64,000 bases of DNA, from contig CAUJHS010000070.1 of assembly GCA_963204915.1 (NCBI GenBank), positions 31,639-95,638 of the forward strand, written 5' to 3'. Source of the DNA: Planctomycetota bacterium (GTDB lineage: Bacteria; Planctomycetota; Planctomycetia; Pirellulales; Pirellulaceae). A program made the position numbers and the translations under genes. This document shows, piece by piece, positions 1 through 9,031 of this stretch. The notes below the pieces were generated by a model. It saw only the letters and a list, made by a program, of their open reading frames with translations. It did not search any database and had not been told where the DNA came from. Position 1 is the stretch's first letter. The number at the start of each line of letters is the position of its first letter.

Positions 1-2
1 AA

Positions 3-1544
3 ACGGTCGTCGCCGGTTTGGCGCTTTTCGATTTTGACGGCGACGGATGGGTGGACATCTACTTGCTAAACGGCGCTCCGCTGCCCGGCGCAACCATGAA
101 TTCAACGCCGCGCAATGCGCTCTACCGGAACAACGGCGACTGGACCTTTACCGACGTGACGGATGCCGCTGGCGTGGGCGACGAAGGTTACGGCTTGGGT
201 GTCGCGGCGGCCGACTACGACAACGACGGCGATCAAGACTTGTATATCAACAACTTTGGTCCGAATGTATTGTATCAAAACAACGGTGACGGAACTTTCC
301 GCGAAGTCACGCAACAGGCTGGTGTTGATCACGGCCAGCGCGTTGGGGCTGGTGTGAGCTTTCTCGACATCGAAGGTGACGGCGACCTTGACCTGTATGT
401 TGCCAACTATGTGAACTTCACGTTCGATAACTATAAAACACGCCACATTGGCGATTACGAGTTCCCTGCAGGGCCAACCGACTACGATCCGGTAGCCGAC
501 ATGTTGTTTCGCAACAACGGGGACGGGACTTTTACCGACGTCAGCGACTCTAGCGGCGTCAGCGCGACCGCGGCGCCTGGTATGGGCATGGTGTCCGGCG
601 ACTTCGACGACGATGGCGATACCGACCTATTCATCGCCTCGGATAATGCGGCCAACTTGTTGTTTCAAAACGACGGCGCGGGCAAATTTACCGAAGTGGG
701 GCTGCTTGTGGGCGTCGCCCATGATTTGGAAGGCGGCGACAACGGCAACATGGGCGTGGACTGCGGCGACTACGACAACGACGGGCGCCTTGATCTGTTC
801 GTGACCACCTACCAGGGCGAATTGGCCGTGCTCTACCGCAATCTGGGCGATGGATTCTTTCAGGATGTGTCGCACGCAACGGGGATCGGGGCCAGTTCGT
901 ACCCGCATGTGAAGTGGGGAACCACCTTGGCCGACTTCGACCACGACGGCGACCGCGACGTGTACATCGCGTGTGGACACTTCATGGACAACATTCGAAG
1001 TATCGACGACCGCACCGATGTGCGCGTGCCGAATTTTCTGCTGGCGAATCAAGGCAATGGTAAATTTGTCGATGTCTCCCGGCGAAGTGGAACCGGCATG
1101 ACGGTAGTCGAGTGCAGCAAAGGCGCCGGTTTTGACGACCTGGACAATGACGGCGATCTGGATATTGTGGTGCTCAACGTCAATGCCCGGCCGACGATTC
1201 TTCGCAATGATACTCCACCCAATCGGCGCAGCCTGCAATTGTTGCTCCGCGGAACGAAGACAAATCGCGACGGCGTGGGCGCTCGGGTCCGCGTCACCGC
1301 GGGCGGGCGAACGCAAGTGGCGGAAGTTCACAGCGGACGCGGCTACCAGTCGCACTACGGTTCAATACTGCACTTTGGCCTTGGCGAGGCGACTCAAGCC
1401 GACCGCATCGAAGTGCGTTGGCTTGGCGGCGCGGTTGAAATAATCGATAACCCGCCTAACGCCCAAGTGTTACTCTTGATCGAAGGCGCTGGCTGCATGC
1501 CTTTGCGTGGTGCAGGCTCTTTGTTGGAAGGAAATGAATCATGA
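3..1544 (+). CDS. FG-GAP/VCBS repeat protein with C-terminal ASPIC/UnbV domain (5' partial)
   Basis: This is the 3' part of a secreted beta-propeller protein. The frame is open to the window edge, and the first in-window start-like codon (TTG at 18) sits inside a conserved propeller blade, so the true start lies upstream. Many blades carry the calcium-binding type D-x-D-x-D-G (for example DFDGDGWVD, DYDNDGDQD, DFDDDGDTD), each followed by an LFRNNGDGTF-like strand. The last ~90 residues (GVGARVRV, GYQSHYG, LHFGLG, IEVRW) match the ASPIC/UnbV domain that ends such proteins. Planctomycetes and Acidobacteria have many paralogs, usually exported. The substrate is unknown. The gene ends in a 4-base ATGA overlap with the next gene, which suggests translational coupling. 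Confidence 0.9.
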   Translation, partial: TVVAGLALFDFDGDGWVDIYLLNGAPLPGATMNSTPRNALYRNNGDWTFTDVTDAAGVGDEGYGLGVAAADYDNDGDQDLYINNFGPNVLYQNNGDGTFREVTQQAGVDHGQRVGAGVSFLDIEGDGDLDLYVANYVNFTFDNYKTRHIGDYEFPAGPTDYDPVADMLFRNNGDGTFTDVSDSSGVSATAAPGMGMVSGDFDDDGDTDLFIASDNAANLLFQNDGAGKFTEVGLLVGVAHDLEGGDNGNMGVDCGDYDNDGRLDLFVTTYQGELAVLYRNLGDGFFQDVSHATGIGASSYPHVKWGTTLADFDHDGDRDVYIACGHFMDNIRSIDDRTDVRVPNFLLANQGNGKFVDVSRRSGTGMTVVECSKGAGFDDLDNDGDLDIVVLNVNARPTILRNDTPPNRRSLQLLLRGTKTNRDGVGARVRVTAGGRTQVAEVHSGRGYQSHYGSILHFGLGEATQADRIEVRWLGGAVEIIDNPPNAQVLLLIEGAGCMPLRGAGSLLEGNES

Positions 1545-2329
1545 TTCCGTGGATTTTCGTTGCTGTTGCGTCCGTTGCCGCCGAGCCCTCGCCGGAACAG
1601 CGAACCTTGTTCAAAACCTTTCGCGACGAGTTCGTCTTGGTTACCCCGGGCGAAGGCAAGTTCCCGGCGGAGTTCACGATGGGCAGCGACGCAGGCTCCG
1701 CGGCGGAACGCCCGGCGCGCCGGGTAGCGATGACGAAGCCGTTCTTTATCGCCAAGTACGAAGTTCCGCAAAATCTTTGGCAGGCGGTGATGGGCGATAA
1801 CCCCAGCCGCTGGAAGGGACCGCGCAACTCGGTCGAGATGCTTTCCTGGGATGAGGCCAACGACTTTTGTCGCAAAGCGACGGAACTGATGCGCTCCGCC
1901 GGATTGATCGACCAGCGGCAAGTCATTCGCTTGCCCACCGAAGCGGAATGGGAGTATGCGGCCCGTGCAGGAACCTCCACTCGATACTCCTTTGGCGACG
2001 ACGCAAAAATGCTCGATGACTACGCTTGGCATACGGGCAATGCCGCCGGCAATGATCCGCCCGTTGGTGCGAAGAAGCCGAACGCGTGGGGCCTGTACGA
2101 CATGCATGGCTACTTGTGGGAATGGTGCGCCGATCCGTGGCCCGCGAACCAACAAGCCGCGCCGGACCAAGCGGATGCGAAGAATTCTGACCAGGCGGCC
2201 CAGCGCGTCCTGCGCGGGGGAAGCTGGAAAGATCCCGCCGAGCGACTCACGTCCAGTTATCGGCAAGGCGCCGCTGCCGCCCTGCGCGATGATGCGGTTG
2301 GGCTGCGCTGCGTTTTGGCCGACCAGTAG
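1541..2329 (+). CDS. Formylglycine-generating-enzyme-like (SUMF1/FGE-sulfatase domain) secreted protein
   Basis: The 262-residue protein starts with a short hydrophobic signal-like segment (MIPWIFVAVASVAAE). It then shows the FGE-sulfatase/SUMF1 fold landmarks in order: FTMGSD, a PF-x-I-x-KYEVPQ strand, LSWDEANDFC, RLPTEAEWEYAARAG, NAWGLYDMHGYLWEWC, RVLRGGSW and a final GLRCV. The start ATG overlaps the stop of the UnbV protein by 4 bases, so the two are probably co-translated. True sulfatase-activating FGEs need a cysteine pair near the RGGS motif. Here RGGSW is followed by KDP and no such cysteine is visible, so sulfatase maturation is unlikely. A binding role or another modification of exported partners is more plausible, but that is an inference. 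Confidence 0.87.
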   Translation: MIPWIFVAVASVAAEPSPEQRTLFKTFRDEFVLVTPGEGKFPAEFTMGSDAGSAAERPARRVAMTKPFFIAKYEVPQNLWQAVMGDNPSRWKGPRNSVEMLSWDEANDFCRKATELMRSAGLIDQRQVIRLPTEAEWEYAARAGTSTRYSFGDDAKMLDDYAWHTGNAAGNDPPVGAKKPNAWGLYDMHGYLWEWCADPWPANQQAAPDQADAKNSDQAAQRVLRGGSWKDPAERLTSSYRQGAAAALRDDAVGLRCVLADQ

Positions 2330-2346
2330 GCCGAGTACGATGAGCG

Positions 2347-5300
2347 TTACACGGCCTTTTTCTCGGTGCGGAACGAGAGGTGGCTCGGCTCCTCCGGTTC
2401 GCTATGCACCACCCGCACTTCCAGCGGGTGTGCGGCATGCAAGTTAAGATTGCGTTGCGGGAACGCGATGACAATGCCGGCGCCGGTCAATCGTTCGTAA
2501 ATCGTCTTATGTAAGTCATGGATGACTTCAAACCGGCGGTCTAAGTTCGGCAACCACGCAAACAACACGAGATTCAGCGAACTATCGCCAAAGGCGTTAA
2601 AGGTGACCGCCGGTGCGGGATCTTCCAGGATCTCAGGATGCTCTTCCGCGACGCCGAGAATGATGGCCCGAGCTTTGGAGATATCGCTGCCGTGGGCGAT
2701 GCCCACATTCACCACCACACGATTGACCTGATCGCTGAGCGTCCAGTTCAGCACGCGTCCGGTGATGAACTCTTTGTTGGGCACGACCAGTTCTTTGCGG
2801 TCGAAATCCGTGATGGTTGTGGCGCGAATCTGAATGCGCGTGACGCGGCCGCTGGTTTCCCCAATGGTCACCAGGTCGCCGACGCGCACGGGACGCTCCA
2901 TGAGAATCACCAGACCCGAGACGAAATTGGCGAAGATCTCTTGCAAACCAAAGCCCAAACCAACGCTGATGGCGGCTACGAGCCATTGCACTTTGGTCCA
3001 GCCTACGCCCAGCAAACCACACGCGGCGATCACGCCCACGACAGTGAGCACGTAGCGCGTGAGCGTGCCGATGGCGTAACGCACGCCCGGCTCCAAGGGA
3101 AGTCGGTGAAGCAGCGCCAAGTCGAGGAAGCCCGGCGCGTTGCGTCCGCCCACGATGGCGAGCATCATCACCAGGCAGGCGAGGGCGGCGTCGGCCAAAG
3201 TAACCCAGCGGAACGTCGATGTGGTGCGCGAAATGACTTCACCGTCGGCGGTTACCGAACTTTCGACGGTTTCGACGGCCGTGCGCCAAAGTTCGATTTC
3301 TCGCAGCATGCCCAACGCAGGTAACACGCCAATCCAGACCCACCACAGGCCGGTTAACGCAAGCACGGTGACAGCGCCGGACAGCAAGCGATTTGCTTGG
3401 GTGTTGCTGGCGGCCAAATCGGGGCCGGGTTCTTCGGCCGGGGGCGTAGTCAGGATTGTCGAGCCATCGCCCGCCGGCGCCGAGAGCTGCGCAGCGCGAC
3501 GCCGTTGTGCTTGTTCCATGGCCGCACGTCGGCGGTTGAGCAATAACCACCTTAAAAGCAGCGAGCGCACCAGGAGCACGCCCAAAAGCAGCAACGCCGT
3601 ATCGTTCAACCGCATAGATAGCTGATGGGCGGTGTAGTGGTAGCCCATGGCGGTCAGCACCGCCAGGGCCAAAGGCGCCGTCACTCCCGCGGCGTACCAC
3701 AGATACCGCAAGCGATACACCAGGGTATCTTGGGCGTAAGCGAGAAAGTGCTGCATGGCGCCCCCGGTGGGACGCAAAATCCGGTGCAGTAAGTACGCCG
3801 CGATGATCATTCCGACAATAAATGCGGCGCGGCCCAGCACGTGGCCTACGTCGAACGCAGCCGCGAGCGCGATCGGCGGCAGGCCTAAACCGAGCGCCAA
3901 CCGCAGGTCGCGCCGCAAGTCTTCGACGCCCGCCTCGGGCCAATCAAAGTGCGAGAGGGCGAGACCGTGTCGGCGGCACACCTGGCGGAAAAACTCGATC
4001 GGAAAATACGCCGACGCGCAAATCATCAAACCCTGGGCGATGCCCGTCGGAAGCGCTTCGTCGAAATCGGCCCACAATACCGACAGCCTCCACCCGATGG
4101 TCGCCATCAGGCCGGGCCATAGAAATGCGACCATGGCCGTCAGCGCGACGGCGCGCAACGTGAGATCTAATCGCCGGCACGAGCCTTGTTCCGCCATATG
4201 CCCAAAGTTCGACAATCGCCGCCGCAGCGGTCTTTGATAGAGAAACAAAGGCGCGAAGACGAGAATCGCCAGCACTCCGTACTGCGGGTTGCGACGTACG
4301 TCATTCAAAACGGCGCGGCCCGTGGCCTGCCAGAAGTCGGGATCAACCACAGCTAACGTCTCATTCCAAGCCTCGCGCGGCTTGGCCAGCCACAGCGCGT
4401 CGTTGCTGCGAATCCACAGCACGCGCTCCTCGATGTAAATGTGGTACTGTTCGGTGAGCTGAATGAGTTCGCGTTCCGCGCTATCCAGATCGACTAACTG
4501 GTCGACATAGGCGTTGTAGTCGGCGATCAGAGCATCGAGAAAGTCTCGCTTCACGGCCAGGAAGCGTTCGACTTCGGGTTCCAACTCTTCGCGGCGGCGG
4601 GGATGCAATTGCGCTAGCGTCAAACGCACCTCGCGCTCGAAACGTCCCAGTTCGGAGCGATGGTCTTCGATTTCCAGAAGTTCGTGGTTGGCCTCGCGAA
4701 TGCGCTCTTGGCGCCAAGAGGCGTCGCGACGAAGCTTGGAAAGATCAATGTTGTTATCCATGGCGGTCTTTTGCTTCCGCAGCAACAGACCCATGGCGCC
4801 GGTGAGGCCAACTTTTTCCACCTTCAGCCGGGTGCGCTCGAACTGGCTTTTTTGCAGTTCAAGCCGGCCTTGAGCGCTCTCAAAAGCCGCGTCAGCTTGC
4901 CGCAGTTGCTCGTCGAGCTCAACTCGCTTCAGCGCGAGGTCAACGTTGTCTTCGGCCAGTTTGCGAATTTCGTTAGGGGCCGCGCCGATCTGGCTTTGCG
5001 CCTCCGTCAATTGGAGTTGCACATCGAGCATGCGCTTGTGCTCGAATACGCGGCGCACCTTTTCTACGGCTTTCTCGGCGAGCGTGAAACGCCGTTCGGC
5101 CAGTCGACGCCGGAGCGGCAGAAGTTCGACGCGCGCTTCGTAACTCGCAATCTCACGCTCGGCAGCGACAATTTCGGAGCGGGCTGCCTGCCGCTGCGCC
5201 AATAAGAAGGTGCGGCGCGCGGTTTGTAGTTCGGCCGGTTGCTCAGCGGGCGCAGGAACGGCTAGCTTCTGCTCGATCTCCGCGAGTCTTGCTCTGGAGG

Positions 5301-5922
5301 CTTCAATTAGTTTAAGCAATTCCTGACGACGATCCGCGCGGCGAGCATTCTCGGCTTCGAGATCCTCCACCGCTTTGCGGGCTTCATCGCGCTCTTGTTC
5401 CTTGCGGCGAACGAGCTGGTCGAGTTCGCCCACGGTTTTGTCGTCCAGAAAACCTACGTCGGCGTCATGCGGCAGGCTTTTCAGCGCATCGGAGTTCGTT
5501 TGTACGTCGGTTGCGACCGACTTGATTTTCGCTTCGAATTGAGCCGCCTTCGCAATGAAATTGGCGTGAAGGGTCAACTCTTGCAGCGCTTGATCGTACA
5601 AGCGCAGCGACTCCGTCTTGACCACCTCGTCCAGTCCTGTGGCTTCCTCGATCTGCTGCCGTCGCGCCTGAACTGTGGGCGGAGTGAGTTCGACGTCTTC
5701 CACCGCGGCAGGCGCTGCCGCCTCGGGCGAGGGTTCCGTTGACGGGACCGGGGGAGGAGTATTTGGAGCCGGCGGCGCCGCGGGTTCGTCGACGACCGAC
5801 AACGGAGGCGCCTCGCCAATACGCAAGGGGTTTTGGGCTGTACTACGGGAATCCGAACCGATCGCACACGCCAAACCCAGCGCGCAGCAAACTATCCTAC
5901 GCTTCAAAACGTTCCACCGCAT
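2347..5922 (-). CDS. Large mechanosensitive channel, MscS superfamily, MscK/KefA-like
   Basis: A ~1190-residue inner-membrane channel that would open under membrane tension. The start is taken as the ATG at 5922, because the longer frame begins with TTG. After a signal-like segment comes a long, charged, coiled-coil periplasmic region (about residues 60-540), then roughly ten hydrophobic segments from about 550. The C-terminal MscS core lies at about 970-1180 and includes the pore helix region (AAISVGLGFGLQEIFANF), the VRVGDLV and GETSGRV beta domain, and VVPNKEFITG. Length and layout match the MscK/KefA subgroup rather than the ~290-residue MscS. It is convergent with the FGE-like gene, with 17 bases between the stops. 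Confidence 0.93.
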   Translation of the reverse strand: MRWNVLKRRIVCCALGLACAIGSDSRSTAQNPLRIGEAPPLSVVDEPAAPPAPNTPPPVPSTEPSPEAAAPAAVEDVELTPPTVQARRQQIEEATGLDEVVKTESLRLYDQALQELTLHANFIAKAAQFEAKIKSVATDVQTNSDALKSLPHDADVGFLDDKTVGELDQLVRRKEQERDEARKAVEDLEAENARRADRRQELLKLIEASRARLAEIEQKLAVPAPAEQPAELQTARRTFLLAQRQAARSEIVAAEREIASYEARVELLPLRRRLAERRFTLAEKAVEKVRRVFEHKRMLDVQLQLTEAQSQIGAAPNEIRKLAEDNVDLALKRVELDEQLRQADAAFESAQGRLELQKSQFERTRLKVEKVGLTGAMGLLLRKQKTAMDNNIDLSKLRRDASWRQERIREANHELLEIEDHRSELGRFEREVRLTLAQLHPRRREELEPEVERFLAVKRDFLDALIADYNAYVDQLVDLDSAERELIQLTEQYHIYIEERVLWIRSNDALWLAKPREAWNETLAVVDPDFWQATGRAVLNDVRRNPQYGVLAILVFAPLFLYQRPLRRRLSNFGHMAEQGSCRRLDLTLRAVALTAMVAFLWPGLMATIGWRLSVLWADFDEALPTGIAQGLMICASAYFPIEFFRQVCRRHGLALSHFDWPEAGVEDLRRDLRLALGLGLPPIALAAAFDVGHVLGRAAFIVGMIIAAYLLHRILRPTGGAMQHFLAYAQDTLVYRLRYLWYAAGVTAPLALAVLTAMGYHYTAHQLSMRLNDTALLLLGVLLVRSLLLRWLLLNRRRAAMEQAQRRRAAQLSAPAGDGSTILTTPPAEEPGPDLAASNTQANRLLSGAVTVLALTGLWWVWIGVLPALGMLREIELWRTAVETVESSVTADGEVISRTTSTFRWVTLADAALACLVMMLAIVGGRNAPGFLDLALLHRLPLEPGVRYAIGTLTRYVLTVVGVIAACGLLGVGWTKVQWLVAAISVGLGFGLQEIFANFVSGLVILMERPVRVGDLVTIGETSGRVTRIQIRATTITDFDRKELVVPNKEFITGRVLNWTLSDQVNRVVVNVGIAHGSDISKARAIILGVAEEHPEILEDPAPAVTFNAFGDSSLNLVLFAWLPNLDRRFEVIHDLHKTIYERLTGAGIVIAFPQRNLNLHAAHPLEVRVVHSEPEEPSHLSFRTEKKAV

Positions 5923-6141
5923 CCTGCGACCCAAATTAGGCAGGCTCCTACCTGCGGGTGTTTTGCGGGGCGAGACGCGACGTTCGCCAGATGTGTGCGC
6001 AACCGCCCACAGCCCTGGCGAGTCAAAGCGCCGGCCCCTCCTCGGCGAGTTTTACCAAATTGCCCCGTCGGTGCAAGACAGATTAACGGGGCTTCTCCAA
6101 ATTGTCAGGTTTCCGCAAGGTTAGTTGTTATGAGGACGCGC

Positions 6142-7233
6142 TTACTTCACTCGGCGCACCCGATGGTTCAGCGTGTCGCCGATATAGACGGTTCCTTGCG
6201 CGTCCACACAAATGCCATGGGGCCGAGCCAACTGGCCTTCGACCGCGGACCCGCCGTCGCCCCCGAAACCGCGTTTTCCATTGCCTGCCAGCGTCGTAAT
6301 GCTGTGGGTTTGACCGTCGATGCGGCGAATGACCTGGTTCTCGGTATCGACGACATAAATGTCGCCTTTCGCGTCGAGGGCGATTCCTTTCGGTCCGTCG
6401 AACTTCGCCGCTTTGGCGGGGCCGCCGTCGCCGCTGTAACCACGGGCTCCTGTCCCTGCGATGTGATGCAGCACACCTTCCTTCAAGTTCATGCGGTAAA
6501 CCGCGTGGCCTTCACGTAGGGCGATCCACATTTCGCCATTCTGAATGAACAAGGCGCGCGGACCGAGCAGTGGATTACCGCGTGCGGTTTGACCATCGCG
6601 TGGAAGTCGGCGTTCGGCTGAACCCGCGATCGTCTCGATGTCGCCGGACTTCAGGTCGATGCGGCGGATTCGATGATTCTGGATGTCGGCTACGTACAGG
6701 CCGCCTTGGCCATCCAGGGCGATGCTATGGGGTTGATTCATTTGAGCTTGCGTCGCAGGTCCGCCATCGCCCGAGAAGCCTGCCATGCCGGTTCCCGCGA
6801 CCGTCGAGATGACGCCGGTTCGAGCGTCGACGCGTCGAATGGTGTGGTTCTGCATTTCGACGAAGTACCAATTTCCTAGGTCATCGAAGCGTATTTCATA
6901 AGGTTCGTTGAGGCGTGCTTCGATCGCAGGACCTCCATCTCCTGAGTAGCCCTTTTCGCCGCAGCCGGCGACGACCCGTGCGTGGCCCGAATTGCGGTCG
7001 ATTCGCCAGACACGATGATTTCGCACCTCCGTCACATAGAGCGATCCGTCGGGGCCGATTTCCACGCCAAAGGGATCGCCGATGTTCAATTTCAGCGCGT
7101 CCCCCTGATTTCCATTCGGATCCGGCTGACCGGTTCCGGCGACTGTGTCGATCACCGGTTCGGCCGCAGCCGAATTGAGCGCCAGTGCACACCAAAGCAC
7201 CAACGTGGATAGCGCAAAACATCGAAACATGGC
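6142..7233 (-). CDS. Secreted NHL-repeat beta-propeller protein
   Basis: The start is placed at the ATG at 7233, which gives 363 residues beginning with a clear signal peptide (MFRCFALSTLVLWCALAL, then NSAAAEP). The open frame extends further upstream but that part looks non-coding. The mature protein consists of repeated NHL-type blades: VAGTG or IAGTG, GYSGDGGPA, then P-x-G-I-x-x-D and D-x-x-N-H-x-I-R-R. About six blades are visible. Such propellers usually bind proteins or glycans. In planctomycetes they are frequent and exported, with no assigned pathway. The start lies only ~100 bases from the divergent folD start. Confidence 0.9.
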   Translation of the reverse strand, partial: AMFRCFALSTLVLWCALALNSAAAEPVIDTVAGTGQPDPNGNQGDALKLNIGDPFGVEIGPDGSLYVTEVRNHRVWRIDRNSGHARVVAGCGEKGYSGDGGPAIEARLNEPYEIRFDDLGNWYFVEMQNHTIRRVDARTGVISTVAGTGMAGFSGDGGPATQAQMNQPHSIALDGQGGLYVADIQNHRIRRIDLKSGDIETIAGSAERRLPRDGQTARGNPLLGPRALFIQNGEMWIALREGHAVYRMNLKEGVLHHIAGTGARGYSGDGGPAKAAKFDGPKGIALDAKGDIYVVDTENQVIRRIDGQTHSITTLAGNGKRGFGGDGGSAVEGQLARPHGICVDAQGTVYIGDTLNHRVRRVK

Positions 7234-7336
7234 AGGCTCAAGATTGCAGGAACATTGGCGGGGTGATTCGAGAACGATGTGGCTATAATAACCGAACTTG
7301 ACGCCAATACGATTTCTTTGAACGTGGAAAAATGGC

Positions 7337-8191
7337 ATGACGGCGAAATGGCTGGAAGGCAAACCGGTGGCCGATGCGGTGCTGGACGATGTGCGGCGCC
7401 GCGTGACGGCGCTCGCGGCGCGGGGCGTTACGCCGGGGCTAGGCACGATCCTTGTGGGTGATGACAGCGCCAGCGCTGGCTACGTGCGTAAGAAGCACGA
7501 AACATGTCAGGCTGCGGGATTCGCCTCGTTTCATCACGCGGTGCCGAGCGACGCTTCGCAGGATGAACTGCTCGCGGCAGTGGATCGTTTTAATGAAGAT
7601 CCTCGCGTCCATGGTTATCTGATTCAACATCCATTGCCGTCAGGATTTGACTTTAATGCGGCGCTCGCCCGGATGAATCCGACCAAAGACGCTGACGGTT
7701 TACACCCGGTGAACTTGGGGAAACTCGTGCTGCAAGAACCAGGACCGCGCCCATGCACGCCCGCGGGAATTCAAGCCATGTTGATTCATTACGAGATTCC
7801 CGTTGCCGGCCGTGAAGTGGTGATTCTGGGGCGTGGCCCTACTTTGGGTCGTCCTTTGGCGCTGTTGTTATCGCTCAAAGGGCCGGGAGCGAACGCTGCG
7901 GTCACGGTAGTGCATACGGGCGTAAGAGACATCGCCGCGTTCACGCGACGGGCGGACATTGTGGTGGCGGCGCTGGGGTCGGGGAACTTTGTGAAGCCGG
8001 ACATGGTGCGCCCCGGCGCCGTGGTGATTGGCGGCGGCATCACCTGGGAGGGGAAGCGTCTTATCTCGGATGTGGATGAGTCCGTCGCCGATGTGGCCGG
8101 CTGGATTACGCCGCGCTTAGGCGGGGTCGGTCCAACCACAGTGGCCATGTTGTTGCGCAATACGGTTGAGGCCGCGGAACAGCTTGCGTAG
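7337..8191 (+). CDS. folD: Bifunctional methylenetetrahydrofolate dehydrogenase/methenyltetrahydrofolate cyclohydrolase FolD
   Basis: FolD interconverts 5,10-methylene-, methenyl- and 10-formyl-tetrahydrofolate in the cytosol and supplies one-carbon units. At 284 residues it has the usual family length. Visible landmarks: VGDDSASAGYVRKK (with Y49 and K53 matching the catalytic Tyr/Lys pair), GYLIQHPLP, NPTKDADGLHPVN, CTPAG, the NAD(P)-binding loop VILGRGPTLGRPLALLL, ADIVVAALG, and GGVGPTTVAMLL near the end. The cofactor loop differs from the common GRSxxVGxP (G replaces S), which may affect cofactor preference. It is a monocistronic-looking gene, divergent from the NHL gene. Confidence 0.95.
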   Translation: MTAKWLEGKPVADAVLDDVRRRVTALAARGVTPGLGTILVGDDSASAGYVRKKHETCQAAGFASFHHAVPSDASQDELLAAVDRFNEDPRVHGYLIQHPLPSGFDFNAALARMNPTKDADGLHPVNLGKLVLQEPGPRPCTPAGIQAMLIHYEIPVAGREVVILGRGPTLGRPLALLLSLKGPGANAAVTVVHTGVRDIAAFTRRADIVVAALGSGNFVKPDMVRPGAVVIGGGITWEGKRLISDVDESVADVAGWITPRLGGVGPTTVAMLLRNTVEAAEQLA

Positions 8192-8362
8192 CCTCAAGGA
8201 AAGCCCTCGTCCCGCGCGACGCTTGCGGCGCGGCCGTTTAGCGAATACGTTGCTTTGAGGGAATCAAGCGAGTTCTGCGAATCGCCCCTTCGTGGCGACG
8301 CCGCTTTTCATGTCTCGGCGGAGAGACGTCGCTTGCTCGGTCGCTCAGGATCATTAAGGGAT

Positions 8363-8974
8363 ATGGCTCGACATCGTACGGATGACTCGGATCGCGAGGA
8401 CGATCAAGAAGGCCCCGTGGAGATCGCCTTCGTAGGAGAACTCGCGGACAACGCTGCGGACTTGAGCGAGAAACTGCTCAGTGTTCCGCCTGGCGGGCAT
8501 TGCACCATTTACTTCGACTCGCCCGGAGGCAGTGCGTACTCGGCAATTTCGCTGATGACGCTCATCGTCACACGCGGCTTGCACGCTACCGGCATCGTCA
8601 CGGGCGAGTGTTCTTCGGCGGCGTTGTGGCCCTTTGCGGCTTGTCAGCGCCGTATTGTAACGCCCTACAGCGTACTGCTGTTTCATCCCATGAAATGGCA
8701 AAGCGAAGAGCACGTGGTGCAAATTGAAGCCGCCGAATGGGCGCGGCACTTCGCCTACCTGGAACGCGAGATGGACCTGTTATTGGCGCGTTTTTTCAAC
8801 GTCTCGACCGAACAGTTGTCTCGTTGGAGCGTTCCCGGAAGGTATTTGACTGGGCATGAGATTGCCGAAGCAGGACTTGCGGAAATGCATGACTTGACCA
8901 CGATTCCCGCGCTGTTTCAGAATGGTTCGTCCCGACGCGCGGCGCCCCGCCGCAAATCGGCGGCCAAGGCTTAG
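8363..8974 (+). CDS. ClpP-like serine protease/peptidase family protein
   Basis: A 203-residue protein starting at the ATG at 8363, with AAGGG close upstream. A longer TTG start at 8255 is possible but its N-terminus looks non-coding. The crotonase/ClpP fold is shown by FVGELADN, IYFDSPGGSAYSAISL (the oxyanion-type SPGG), GECSSAALWP (S85 in the place of the ClpP nucleophile) and VLLFHPM (H108). The ending, GRYLTGHEIAEAGLAEMHDL, matches the ClpP region that normally carries the third catalytic residue. The expected Asp is not obvious there, since G occupies the aligned place. The first 17 residues are very acidic. The substrate is unknown, and no Clp ATPase gene is adjacent. Confidence 0.83.
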   Translation: MARHRTDDSDREDDQEGPVEIAFVGELADNAADLSEKLLSVPPGGHCTIYFDSPGGSAYSAISLMTLIVTRGLHATGIVTGECSSAALWPFAACQRRIVTPYSVLLFHPMKWQSEEHVVQIEAAEWARHFAYLEREMDLLLARFFNVSTEQLSRWSVPGRYLTGHEIAEAGLAEMHDLTTIPALFQNGSSRRAAPRRKSAAKA

Positions 8975-9031
8975 CTTTTAAGGCAGGTTGCCTCGAATCG
9001 ACATCGACGGCAACTCGAAGCGTGCGATCTC

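Noticed and set aside
627..1355. 242-codon minus-strand open frame
   Set aside because: It lies wholly antisense to the FG-GAP protein. The open frame follows from the repeated GACGGCGAC-type codons of the real gene, and its protein has no recognisable domain.
1394..2266. 290-codon minus-strand open frame
   Set aside because: It is antisense to the UnbV end and the FGE-like gene, whose domain matches are clear, and has no ribosome binding site.
2638..3324. 228-codon plus-strand frame opposite the MscS domain
   Set aside because: The minus strand encodes the strongly conserved MscS core here, so overlapping coding is not credible.
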